Position numbers and translations under genes: made by a program
Origin: Collybia mongolica
Lineage: Eukaryota; Basidiomycota; Agaricomycetes; Agaricales; Clitocybaceae
Assembly: GCA_013420905.1 (NCBI GenBank)
Contig: JAAXNY010000008.1
Location: 2,666,001 to 2,730,000 of the forward strand
Direction of reading: 5' to 3'
DNA length: 64,000 nucleotides
Notes under the pieces: model-generated
Told to the model about the DNA's origin: nothing
Database searches by the model: none
The model's input: only the letters and a program-made list of their open reading frames with translations
Shown: one piece after another, positions 44,540-56,093 of the stretch
Layout: every line of letters starts with the position of its first letter
Position numbering within the stretch: the first letter of the stretch is position 1

Positions 44540-47150
44540 AGGACCGATGGATATCTAATCCGATGTGGTAGTTTTCCTGAAAGTTTTACACACCTCTTAC
44601 AAAGATCATACTTACCCGGACAGTGTCCCCTTGTTTTTTTGTATAAACTAGACCAAAATTATATTTCCATCTTCAAAAGGCAGAACCCGGCTAACGCCGG
44701 CAGTCTCTGAACTGTTCCTCATCTCTCTCACTACTATCAGTGGCCCATCATTGCCTATGAGCAGGGTAATGCTTATTTTCATTTTGGCCACTTCCACCGC
44801 TCTGTTTGCCTCAAAAAAAAAACCATAGCTTGCTGCATGTTATTGAAATAAGATCCTCAACTCAGAACAATGAATAAACATCCTGTGATTTATGGGAAGG
44901 CTCGAGAAGGTGGTTTCAATCAAGTACATTGTCTTTTCATGGTCAGGCCTACAACTAGGGGAGAGGTCACAGGAAATCGGTTGGATACAAAACTTTCTAT
45001 GTATCAATGACTCCTATTCTAGAAATTTTATAAGGGTACAGAGTGCGAGATACCATGGCAGGCTCCAGTTTTGTTGTTCACAGAGGTGAAAGTGACAAGG
45101 ACCCTTGTGTTCATCGTGACAGTTTCAGATCCCGCTATAGCTCGGCAGTTGACACCGCATGTTTCGGGGTATGAAATATGCTTAATTTTTGATGTGACAA
45201 CAGTGACGAAAATAAGCAGTACATGTCTCATTCGCTGAAATCGAGCACATCGTCTCGGTCAATGCCCGCCACATTTTCTCCCCCAAAAAAAAGTATTTGA
45301 GGCAGGGAAATCTGTCCGTAAGAACCAGCTCTATATACTAGTAACTATATGAATCCTCATTTTTATATTTCGTAACGTTACGGGGGAGGGAGCCAAAAAT
45401 CGGCATTTGTGGGCCACCCATAGTACCAGTGGATGCACTCTGATCAGATTCAATCAGAAATCCAAGCAATAACTATCTTTAATTTGCCTACAGAGCACCC
45501 TGGTTGTAACACACTCGAACTTATCCTCCCAAAACCAGGAAGGCAGGATGACACCCAGTGACGCGGAGTTTGTGGTGGTTCTCACATCCATCCACAGAAG
45601 GACTGCAGGGGGAAAAGCCATTCCAATAACTCGCATACCAGTACGACCTCAGTGATGCTATCCGCCACACACCTCACTCGTAACTTCCGCCTAAACCGCC
45701 ATCTCTAATTGGCTGGCGCTCAATACCTGAAATGCCTAAACCGTCCCTTAGACATCCGTGTAAATACCTAGGGTAGGCGCTGCGCGCTGTGGGATGCATC
45801 CTTGGTCGTCAACTGCTGTGGTTAATGCAAAATCAAAACAAGTGTGAGGACAACTAGCTGCATTGCAAATTAACCACTGATAACTTTAGATGCCGGCGCT
45901 CTGGAGTATATTATGATGGCTCTGTTTCCTGCTGCGGATGAGCTTGCACTGGGAGACATATTTGGTTTTAGGTGCTACCCGATCTGAACGGCTGTTTAAC
46001 TGTCTGTCCAATTAAGAGCTCTTCTTCATAATTCGACCGGATGGGGAGGCAGCTCGCTAATGGAAATTCAAACCCCAGTATCACCCTCTGTCGTAAATGG
46101 ACCCTTCACGCCTACATGAAATACAAGTTTTTTGCGCGAACTGGGCTAGAGACGTCATTCAATGTGGGTTGCAAAATATACCTGTATTAGTCGCTACAGT
46201 GTTTGATCAGATTATTTTAAGCCAGATTTTTGCTGCGTTCGGGCTTCTCCATAAACTACCCCCGCATATGTTTATGAAATATTTTCGCGTTTCGTGGCGT
46301 ATCCGAACAAGTAGTCGATAATAGACTTGTGTCAAAGATGAGCTCAGACTCACAAGTTTCACCATGAGGTAGGGGAAGATTCCGATGAACTAGTGATTAG
46401 TTACGAGATGCCGTCCAGGCTCCACAGTTCTTCGAACTACCAGATACTTACCACTTCTTATACTCATCATCTTCAAATTGAATCCATCCAAATGTCGAAG
46501 GTTGATGAGCTACGTTCATTCCGGTGTAACCATCTTTTGAACGAAGGCAGGATCGATAATGACACCCTGTCGAATCCGATTCTGCGATGTCGCTGCCGAA
46601 TAAGTAGTATCCGCATTGCATGTCCCGGTCTCTTACGCCCGATTGATGTTCTACGTGGCTCCACAGTCCCTACAGGAAACAGGAAGTACAATAGTAATAT
46701 CCTGCATTCCTAAAATCGGCGGCGTTCCAGCAACTGCGGTGCAATATTGTAAGTCGACTTATTCCTGTATAATATATAATATAACATAATCAATGATACG
46801 CAGTAGACAGGCATGCGCGACGATAGAATTGATACGGCCCGAACTCCTTGGGTGTCAGCGAGCCTCGTCACACCCCCAATGTATTACTTTTGATTGAAAA
46901 TACTCAGAAGACGCGAGACGAGAAGACGGGGACCATCTCACCAGAGCGTGGGCGGGCGAACACATGGTGGCCACATTCATACGATTAGCGCGCGGCAGGC
47001 TGCTATGTTTCAGGAGACGAATAGCGGGATCATGATGGTCGAACGCGCGCCGCTGCGGTGGGCACGAAAATAACCCTCCATGGTAAAACACTGTCCTCGG
47101 AATGCTCCATTACTGCAAAGTTTTCACGTTATACGATACGCCTGGGCGAC
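44540..47150. other. Long intergenic stretch without a supportable gene
   Basis: Short frames only (for example 45454-45636, 46097-46321, 46393-46713), none with motifs or consistent splicing. CGTAACGTTACG, a perfect 12-bp palindrome, lies at about 45370-45381. No RNA gene was recognised. Confidence 0.45.
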
Positions 47151-47157
47151 TATAAAA
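47151..47157 (+). promoter_or_regulatory. TATA box of the secreted-protein gene
   Basis: TATAAAA lies 145 bp upstream of the start codon at 47296. A strong TATA box is typical of highly or conditionally expressed fungal genes. Confidence 0.5.
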
Positions 47158-47295
47158 GTCGTTTGCAGATACCAGAGGAACCCATCTCTCTTGGGTCTCG
47201 CCATTACATCGCCACTAAACCGTCTCCAGCTCGATTATTTGCGCAGTCAGTCATTCCTCCTCGTTCACTTTCCACTTATATTCAATATATTTCAG

Positions 47296-47818
47296 ATGGT
47301 TTCTCGCCTTACTTTGATCATGCTCGCCGCCGCTGCCAGCGTGCCCTCGGTCACTGCTATCTGTGGCGGTTTCAACTTTGCCATCGGCAACCTCATTCCC
47401 AACGGAGGCGGTGTTGGTGTTAACCGATGTATGCATACGTTCCTTGAACTTGCTCGTCCAATCCTATGACCTATGACACATCTCAGGGAACGTTTATGAC
47501 GATAGTTGCAATATCCATGACGGTATCAGTTTGAGTTCCAGCGAAAACCCTTGCAACCAAGGAATTTTCGCGTGTGGTCCAGCTCCTATTACTTTCGAAG
47601 GGTATACGGATAGAAATACTGGCCTGAGGTCAGTTCGCTCCCTTTTACCGTGTATGAGACCCCATTGATAAATGGTCATCACAGGTATGCCTGCCGTCCG
47701 GACCCTACCTCTGGAAAATGCGGTGGAGACACCATCTCTGTCTGCGTAAGTCCTTGATCCATCTTTATGGCTACACAAACCTACTGATGTGTTCCAGTGC
47801 CGTAATGATGGCAATTGA
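47296..47818 (+). CDS. Small secreted cysteine-rich protein
   Basis: Four exons (47296-47428, 47487-47628, 47685-47745, 47798-47818) join to 118 residues. The signal peptide is MVSRLTLIMLAAAASVPSVTA. The mature part of about 97 residues has eight cysteines: ICGG, DSCN, NPCN, FACG, YACR, GKCGG and a VCC pair followed by R. Eight cysteines fit four disulfides. It is not a hydrophobin: spacing does not match and there is only one Cys pair. The profile is that of an effector-like or cell-wall-associated small secreted protein. The last exon adds only CRNDGN. It lies between two F-box-like genes and has a TATA box. Confidence 0.78.
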
Positions 47819-48391
47819 AAGTACGTAGATATCGTGTTACCATCAATGCTGAAGCTATTACTTATCATGTTACTCACCCACAACAGTGCTCCCTGACCGT
47901 CACTTGATTCGAGGGACCTAGGTCTGAAAGCACTGAATTAGCATTGTTGATATAGTTTTTTGTATTCTTACCTTCAAGAATGTTCATGTGACCTAGTTCT
48001 CTTTACGCTGTGCTTGGCTTGGACCCCCTATCATCCATGGAGCGAATAGAATATCCTTTCATTTACAGTTGGATCATATTTAAAAACAACAGGCGGCCTT
48101 GCAGTGCTGTGTGCCTGCCTTACGTACGTCATTTTGATTGAGCGTTTGTATTCAAGAATTCTTTTAGATCTGGGTCCTTCTGGGTTCTAACTTTGAGCTA
48201 TAACCATGCGTTTTTAATTCTCACAAGCGCACAGCCTTGTCACCTTTGGAGGGTTTGCGGCGATGCCCGCTGTATTGCTGAGGTCCTGGGGCCGGTTCGC
48301 TTTCACGTTCTCGCCGTTGTTTACCCTCGATTCAGACAACCCTCTACCCGAGGCGTTCGCGCACGGCTCCAGCTCAATCCACTCGATAAGC
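47819..48391. other. Intergenic region
   Basis: 3-prime flank of the secreted protein and promoter of the next F-box-like gene. The frame of the latter is open upstream to an ATG at 48263, but those 43 residues look like untranslated sequence. Confidence 0.4.
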
Positions 48392-49324
48392 ATGCCTCGG
48401 AGTTGCTTACCGGTTGAACTCATTGAAGAAATCATCGCGGCACTGGTTATCCCACCAGCCAGTGTCCTACAGTATGGGACTCCCAGTAGCACATCGATTG
48501 ATACCTTTCGACAACTCTGCCAGGTTAATCACTTTATGCACCACATATGTACACCTTTTCTTTACTCCACCATCGCTATCCGGAACGTTCGCCAGCATAA
48601 TGCGCTCATTTATACACTTCACCGACACCACTCATGGGGCTATCACACTCATAACCTTTGGCTGGAACTTCCTGGTGCCACAGAGTTGTTGCATAATTTG
48701 CTCTACCTACTGGGCCCGAGTCTTCGTCGACTCGCCATTACAGATGTCACAGCGTGGCGTCTGTCCACCTTGTACCACGTGTCTGACGCGTTGTGCGCGC
48801 ACTGTCGTGAAATAGAGGATTTCGAACACATGCAGAATCTTCTCGCCCACGAGAATGCATTTCCCACTCACCCAGTTGCACTGTGTTGGCCGAGCATGCT
48901 GAAACTCCGTCGTCTCGTCATAGACCACACCCGTATCGACGCGCGTTTTGTGAGGTACTTCCGGATGATGCCCTGCCTTGACCAACTTGTTCTTCTTAAT
49001 CCCCAATGGGGGGAAGGAGACGTCGGCATCTTCAGCCGTTTGCTCGATTGCGTTGGTAGTCTCCGGAGTGTACACCTCGTGTTCCTAGGGGCGGCCAGCG
49101 TGATCCCCTCGGTGACATATATTGTGGATAAAATGGCTGAGTTGAGGTCAGCATTCGGTTCCATCCAGAAACTTCCTGGTGCGCACGTCATCGCCGTTAT
49201 TGGGGACAACGAGCGTGCGGCGATAGAATACATACATGATTTGATTTCATGTGGAGACATTTGGAGTCTACCGAGTGGGTTTATAGAGATTGAAGAAAGG
49301 ATGGTGAACATTTCCGACCTTTAG
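48392..49324 (+). CDS. F-box-like protein, single exon
   Basis: Intronless, 310 residues from the chosen ATG (MPRSCLPVELIEEIIAALVI). The F-box-like helix pattern continues with DTFRQLCQVNHFMHHICTPF and LYSTIAIRN. Later segments (GPSLRRLAITDV, MLKLRRLVIDHTRIDARF, MMPCLDQLVLLNPQW) resemble degenerate leucine-rich repeats. A start at 48263 would add 43 residues without homology-like features, so the internal ATG is preferred. It is not a close copy of the gene at 43216. Confidence 0.72.
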   Translation: MPRSCLPVELIEEIIAALVIPPASVLQYGTPSSTSIDTFRQLCQVNHFMHHICTPFLYSTIAIRNVRQHNALIYTLHRHHSWGYHTHNLWLELPGATELLHNLLYLLGPSLRRLAITDVTAWRLSTLYHVSDALCAHCREIEDFEHMQNLLAHENAFPTHPVALCWPSMLKLRRLVIDHTRIDARFVRYFRMMPCLDQLVLLNPQWGEGDVGIFSRLLDCVGSLRSVHLVFLGAASVIPSVTYIVDKMAELRSAFGSIQKLPGAHVIAVIGDNERAAIEYIHDLISCGDIWSLPSGFIEIEERMVNISDL

Positions 49325-50413
49325 GGCAAAACGGTGGCTCCTTGTCCTGGACACTAGATGGATTGGCCGCGAGAACATATGGTGCGTGTTTCCCAGTGTG
49401 ATTGATGCGGTCGCATGGCGGACCTGAATGAATTGTTCCTACAGGTTCCGTAGTGAATTTATGCAGGCTTGTAGATGCTCTTCTCCGTCTACCTATCGAG
49501 TGCGCGTCCCCTGGTTTATTATACTCTCGTCAAATTTTGAGAGTCTGCTACTGGGATGTCCGTGCACGACTATCTCGCATCAGTATCCATAGTGGATGCT
49601 TGTCATAAACTCGGAACGTGTCATTGGTCCGTAAATGATGGGATTATTGTTGTCGAGAGTGGGATTTGGGAAGAGCGAGATCTTGTGGATATTTCAGAAG
49701 AGGCTCAAGCAACTAGGCTTGTGAGCTCGTGAGCGGTCTTCTTGGAATTTGTGCAATTCTGGTGTGAGGAGGAAGACGAGGATTTATGCTGCTCGGGGTT
49801 TCTTTGTTCCCAAGCTTGTTACAATCAAAGGCCTGGTACGTTACCCAGAAACATGATTCTTATTTGCGGAGTTCCACGTTGAAGTTGTCAATCATCTTCT
49901 CAACGCCCACTGCCCAGGCCCTCCCGCCCGCGGCGCTTTCCGGGGCCAAACGGTCTCCCGTTAATTGAGTCCATTCTGTAAATTAAAGGCCGGGTTCAAT
50001 GTTCTTGGTAATGTACAATAGAGCTTTGCCGGACTTCATTGTACTAGTAATGTGAGATACAGACAATCGGGAAAGAATACACTTCAAATTCCCCCATACC
50101 GGTATATTTAGTTGATCAAGAGGGCCTGTGTTAGCGTCGAGGGCCTCATATATATCCGGGTCGTATGTGGTTGGTTGTCAAGGAATATGTGGGTGCGACA
50201 GATGCGAATCGGAGTAAAAAATAATAATCGGACACATGATCACCCACACACAAAAAAGTTCGCACAGTGTTCCCATCTCTCTTGACATTGTATTCCACCC
50301 AATCCAAGGCTCACCAGGCTTCGTCCTGTTTTATCACATTCTTTTCTACTCCCGTTCGCTTTCTTAACGCCCAAAAAGTGAAAAAAATTCAGAAAAAAAA
50401 ATAATCTTATAAC
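49325..50413. other. Intergenic region, promoter of the downstream membrane-protein gene
   Basis: No gene supported. A TATATATA stretch (about 50149-50155) lies ~260 bp before the start at 50414, with A-rich sequence right before the ATG. Confidence 0.4.
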
Positions 50414-52008
50414 ATGGACCACGAAAACCAGCTCCGTGCCGCTCATCACCGTAGAGGGCTGGCTGCTCGACAAATCCTTAAGGTTCCAGGACTGACCCCG
50501 GATGATGATGCCGACGACGAAGTTGTTAATACACGCCGACGTATGTTGCTAGAATTTATTACTGGATCTTGGAGATTGCACTTCCACTGACCTACCTGTG
50601 CATATCCAGCGCTCAAACCCACCCCCATAATAACCGGGACGCCGGTGGTCCGACCTACTAAAAGGCCTTTACCTACTGTCACGCCAATCATCCCGCCAGT
50701 CAGGACCAAGATTCGTCCGGTCCCACCAGTTATACCGACAACAACTCGTTTGGTCCCCGTTCCTCCCATCGTCCCTGTTCCAACGGTTGTCACGACAACT
50801 TCGTCGAAGGTAATTCTCCAACTTCCAGCGGTGTCGCAGCTGCATAGCTAACTTCGTCCCCAGCCGGTAGTCGTACCTCCTCCTAAGCCAACAACATCAT
50901 CGATATCGAAAGCGACATCTATTTCGGTACCTCCAGTCACTAACAGCCGTCACCTCCCTACTACAACAACATCGAGCCCTCTTCCTAGCTCCTCTGAGAC
51001 CACCGCATCTTCCACGGGAGGTGCAAGCACGGGGGCGTTGGTTGGGGGAATCGGAGGAGGAATCGTTGGCGTCGGCGTTCTTGGTCTGCTCGTGATCTTC
51101 TTGGTCGTGAGTTACTTTCTATTCGCCCAGAAAACAGCTCTTTACATTCTTCCGTGTTACAGCGTCTCTGGCGCAAGAAATCATCGGACAAGGCAGCCTT
51201 TAACGCCACGACCTTTAGGCGATCTGCACTTATGCTTGACGACCCTCCTGCCGAAAAGCCCAGCAATAATAACCCGCGCCCGCCCACGATGATCGAACGC
51301 CGTTTGGCCGCACCCGCCCTACCTCCCGCCTCGTATGGATACGAAGATCAACCCCAGTACGGAGGCGACGCTTACCACCACGCTGGATACAACGGCAGCC
51401 AGTACAATGGAAGCGCATACGACAATGAACAGCACTACACGGGCGATCAATTTGGTCCTGCTGCTGGGGTCGGTGCTTATGGCCAAGCAGCTGGTTATGG
51501 CACTTACGGAGCTCCGTCTACTCATACCCCACACCCACAATACCCACAACATCAACAGCAGCCCCAACACTTTGCGCAGCAGTACTCATTCTCCCCCGGT
51601 CAGGTTATCCCACCGCAACGCACCTCGCCTTCTTCTGCCGGCTACTCTGACCTCCCCAACCCATTTGCGCCCAACCCACCCGTCTCAGCAGCAGGTGTGG
51701 TCGCAGCCGCCCGCCAGGCCGCCGAGTCTCCCGTTCCGGCTCCTCGGAATGTGTCACCGACTCAGGTACAGGCAAACGCGTATCTGAGCCGACAGCCCAC
51801 CCAGGCTGGCGGCGTACCCCCTGCGTACCAGAACGAAGCCAAATATACTGATGTGCAGAGGGACGTCAAAGTCGCGCCTCTTACTGTGTCCAACGCCTCC
51901 CCCTCGCCCAGCTCCCCTGGTGCCTCAGCCTCGAGCCCCGGCGCCCACAAGCGTCCCGCGTCGACCTATACGGTGTATGATCCTGAGGATGCATACGGGG
52001 GGATTTAA
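50414..52008 (+). CDS. Tail-tagged membrane protein, family member 2 (...DAYGGI)
   Basis: Four exons (50414-50540, 50610-50809, 50864-51106, 51163-52008) join to 471 residues, intron phases 1, 0, 0. No signal peptide. N-terminus MDHENQLRAAHHRRGLAARQ, then a Pro/Thr/Val-rich exon, then one membrane helix (ALVGGIGGGIVGVGVLGLLV) ending at an intron. The inner exon starts RLWRKK and contains FRRSALMLDDPP and RPPTMIERRLA. A Gln/Tyr/Pro-rich tail follows, ending YDPEDAYGGI. FRRSA..M..DPP and PPTMIERRLA are shared with the gene at 56094-58085 and may be cytoplasmic docking sites. Function unknown; surface sensor or wall-linked protein is the simplest guess. Confidence 0.85.
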
Positions 52009-52914
52009 GCCTGGTCTTTTCCCCGTCGACGAGTACATAGAATCCCCAGTCCCACAACTTTTTGGCGCGCTTTGTTGTACTTATACCTTGTCTCTATTAC
52101 CGTCCGCGGGCTGGCTGTCCCACCAACTTACCCCTTCCTGATTACCTCCCTCGCTGCTGCTCGGCTTGATCGCTCTTATTTTTATGTGCTAACCTTCCAT
52201 ATAACAACGACACGTAATGCTCGTTTATACCAATTGTATTTTTTGCTTTGTTTTTGTAGATGCAGTATCTGTCATCACCAAAAATAACTATCAAGGTACA
52301 AAGGTACAACGAGGCTTGATAGATCTAAGTAGTACATACATCCAGGCTTATTTACGTATATTGTGACCTTTGTTGGGAACTCATCTAGAATCCAGTGCGC
52401 CTGATATCTCGAACGACCATTCTTATTGTTGCTCAACCCATCATATGCGCCATCCATAAGAACATCCCTACTCGTCATCCTGTCCACCCTTTTTGTTTCT
52501 CTTTGCGAAATGCATCTTCTATATATTTTGAGCAACAAGTAAAACGAATGTACACAAGGTTAGTTGTAATCGAAAGCGATGTGAGCAATGTGGGGGGAGG
52601 TAGTGATCAATGATGATGGTTTGTGTGATGAACAATCATGATGCAAGTGAAGGAATGGGAGCGCCTGCGAGTCCAAGAATGCGAATGGCTGCTGGGGCAT
52701 GAGTGTCGTGCAGGGAAGCAGTGTGTCCATGCGTACTATAGTGGTATATGCGTGGCGGGGTGGTATTATATAGCGTATACAAGTAACTGGTAGTACAAGG
52801 TAGCGGAACCGTCCATGTCTCTATCGGTGGTCTTCCATGAGCCAGTCATCCGAGGGATGTGGGGCAAAGGCGTTTCGCACGAGCATGGAATGGCGTCGTG
52901 AGATCTCGGACTCG
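52009..52914. other. Convergent intergenic region
   Basis: 3-prime flanks of the convergent genes; no coding signal. Confidence 0.45.
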
Positions 52915-54380
52915 CTAGGTGTTACTTTCCGCCGTAGTTGCAGGATTCTGGGGGAAAGGAGGAGAGTCAGTTATCGCGGAGACGGGCGCTCTTAGGGAGA
53001 AATTTACACTCGACAGGCCTGGGGTTTGATAAGATTGGTGGTGCATGGTATGTATGGTAATAATACTCACTATAAGATTGGACACAACAAGAATAAAAGG
53101 GAGGCCGATGCCATTTTTGAAACTAGTCGGCCTGGACGATATGTCAATACCTGCGCTGTGTGCGGGGGTGTAACTTGACATACTCAAAGAAGGTTGCTGC
53201 AGTGGCGATGTTTACTGCGGATACGAAACCAAACGCACCAAGTCCTATAACGTGCGTGAGCTACAAAAAAAAAAGGAGAATGGATTGGGCAGAGCGTTTA
53301 CCTTGATTCACGAAATATCGTCCCAAAGAAATTTCTCTACCCCGAGTTCGGTAACAATGCTTGAAAGAAATCGGAATCAGTTGGCGAGAACAGCAGAGGA
53401 CAAAAATCATGTACCACAATAACGACAGTCAGCGAGACCAGATCCATCAGTGTAGCGGCGAGCTTGGGATGTAGGGATGAGCATCAACTATCAGTGCAAA
53501 GATGGCCTTCAAACATACCATAGAATACTAACAGGCACCATCAGTTCTGATATCACTTCGAGAAAGATAGACACCAGACACTCACACCTATACGAAGCGC
53601 CATAAACCCATCCCCATAATCAGGAAAACATCCCGTCTTTCCCAATGCCAGATAAAATATTGAGGGCGGTATAGCGATGTGCGTGCAAAACACCCAGATA
53701 TCCACTCCTATCAACCCAGCATAACACATACAGAGCAACAACAGGACTTTCTTGTTTCGTCCAGAGAAAGCATACGCCCTCATCAACATCACACCTATGA
53801 TTGTATTGTCAGTAAATGATCCCATCTCCTCAGCCCAATTCGACATTCACACCTTGTGGGAATACTTGCTGTCACATGGGCAGGTCTGATAAGTGGGTGT
53901 GCACGAAGGCGCGTGGAACGTGGAGACGTACGCAAGGCGCCAAAAGAACATGGATCGGCCGCATGACGTTCCGACAAATATGTTCTTCGTGATCACCAAC
54001 ATATGCCCAGGTTATTACAGGCCAGAGGAAGAGGGGATAGTACCGGCATAGCAGATACGCGGCTTTGACAGAAGTCCAGCGGGCACGGTGAATCTATCTC
54101 AGCGGTTAGCAGGCTAAGTACGTACAGCCAGTATCACTCAGGCCGTGAATCGGGGACATACCAGGCTGAATTCCTTCTCCGACCTATAAGATCAATGTAT
54201 TGTCGTAAGCATATTCGGCATATTCCAAGTGGCAGAAAAAAGGAAGAAAAAAACATACGTTGCAAGCCATTCATAGATCTGTAGACAGTAGACAGCCATC
54301 ATCGCATATCGAGCCTGCGTAATGCTGTGCACGCAATTCCCCAGTACCTCTAGCTGTGCCGAGGTCGGTAGGGCGGACAT
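52915..54380 (-). CDS. Seven-helix membrane protein of the fungal DUF6533 type
   Basis: Exons read from 54380: MSALPTSAQLEVLG...YCLQIYEWLAT, then SEKEFSL, then IHRARWTSVKAAYLLCRYYP with LFLWPVITWAYVGDH. Later exons give VMLMRAYAFSGRNKKVLLLL, then CYAGLIGVDIWVFCTHIAIP and a C-terminal membrane exon with LPFILVVSNLI. Order and motifs (short helix then ...EFxLIHRARWTxxKxxYLxxRYYP, later LRxYAxxGRxK) match the abundant Agaricomycete DUF6533 integral membrane proteins, whose role is unknown. The last exon and the stop are uncertain, so the 3-prime limit is approximate. Confidence 0.7.
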
Positions 54381-56093
54381 GGTTTTACAGTGGCCTTTGA
54401 GCCAAGTGTAGTGGGTGCAGCCAGCTTGCCGACGTTGTTGCTGGTGAACGCCTCGAGTGGTGGGGTTTTTGAGAAACCGAATTTGAAGGCCACAAGGGTT
54501 GTTGTTGGAAGTTCCGCAGGGTATTCTTGGGATTTCCATGAAACTCTCATGTCAAGGCAAAAAATGTCACACTGCAATTGTCGCGGAGTTGCCTTGCAAC
54601 GTACTTATGGTCAAATTAGGTCACAGGCACCTTAATTTCCTCCGAAGTATCAGGACACTAACCTTTCGAGTACCCGCATCAGATTCCAGCTCACACAGAT
54701 TCGTATGTCGGTCTCTCTTTTTCCGGATATCTTTATCATCGTGAACAGTTCTAGTGACGCTTGGAAAATCATATCATCAGCCCTGCTGTCATGTGTACCA
54801 GTGCAATTTATTTCTGTTGCTGCTTTGCTTGTTCACGACAATTCAGTTCAAGACATGGACCGAGGTGGCGTGCGTCGCCGAAGCGCACCCACTCAGCCGA
54901 CGCACGTTCATCATCCCTCTGTATAATTGCATTGGGAACCGCCTCCCGTTGCGGCCTCAAGCGTCAGCAGCCCATCGTCGTAGGCCACTCGTGTTCAACA
55001 ATAAGGGACATCGAAGGAGGGGGGTCAGAGCCTAGGCTTTCATTCAAAATCCGGAGAAATCGAACCAATATCTTCGGCCGACACGGACGCGCCGCATTGG
55101 CTAGCTGGCAATGGTATGTTATTCCCCGAGGCCGGTTCCAACACTTTTCTCATGGAAAAGCAAATGAAAAAAATGGAGGATGCTACATAGGCTGAACCCT
55201 GGAGCCAAATGAACTTGAGTCTTGGAGCTGGCGTCTAGATAAACGAATGGGGATTTGAGGATTATGAGCGCTTCAATTGCTATGTACAACCCGGGTGGGC
55301 ACGATCGGCACAGCATCCCCGATCATGATCGTGAGGCCGAGGAGACACAAACGCTCGCGCTGTCCAACGCTGGCAGGCCTAGTAGAGAACTCAGCTGGAG
55401 CCCGGATATTCTATGACACATTGTCGTACGTAATTTCAACATACACATCTCGTCACTCTGTCAAATTGCAGGGCCAGTATATATAGCAATACGCCTAAAG
55501 TGTGGAGCACATATAATGGAAGGATCGACGGTGACTCGTTAAATATATGTTTCGATGATACCATACATACCGTCAGCAGCAAGTCGGCAGCGCGTAATTA
55601 CAACCGATATCTCACACCTATAGTTAACAGCACGAACCCCAATTCATTACTAGAAGACATTGGCAGAGGTAAGGGTTGCTGATATACGCAGAAGGGCTGA
55701 ACAACCGCCTGTGCCAGGGTGATAGAATGTGAAGGGGTATAGGGTCATGAACCGTAGTGATGAAGCAATCGTAGATATAAAAGGTGTCATGTGCACCAGC
55801 ACCAAATAAGATAAGAATAGAAACCTATGGGGAAGAAAGAGAAGTGATATGATTGGTTGAAGCAGGGACCGTCCGACATGTCTACTCCAACCCGGGTTGC
55901 CACGCCAGATATGTTTAAGGTTGTCTCGTCTGCAAGAAAGACCACAGGAAAGTCAAAGGAGGAGGGGGGATTCCAGATGCCCCCCGATATCGATACGGAA
56001 GAAGCGAGAGGGTGGAATCCCCGACTCCACCAATACCGAGTTATTTTGTACATTTTTTACACCGACACGTTAAGGGTTTAACCACTAAGCGCC
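54381..56093. other. Intergenic region, no supportable gene
   Basis: Several overlapping short frames on the plus strand (54390-55195) lack motifs. GATCATGATC at about 55321 is a small palindrome. Nothing else seen. Confidence 0.45.

Noticed and set aside
44540..47150. Possible tRNA or other RNA gene in the long gap
   Set aside because: A B-box-like TTCAAACCCC near 46069 had no matching A-box or foldable arms.
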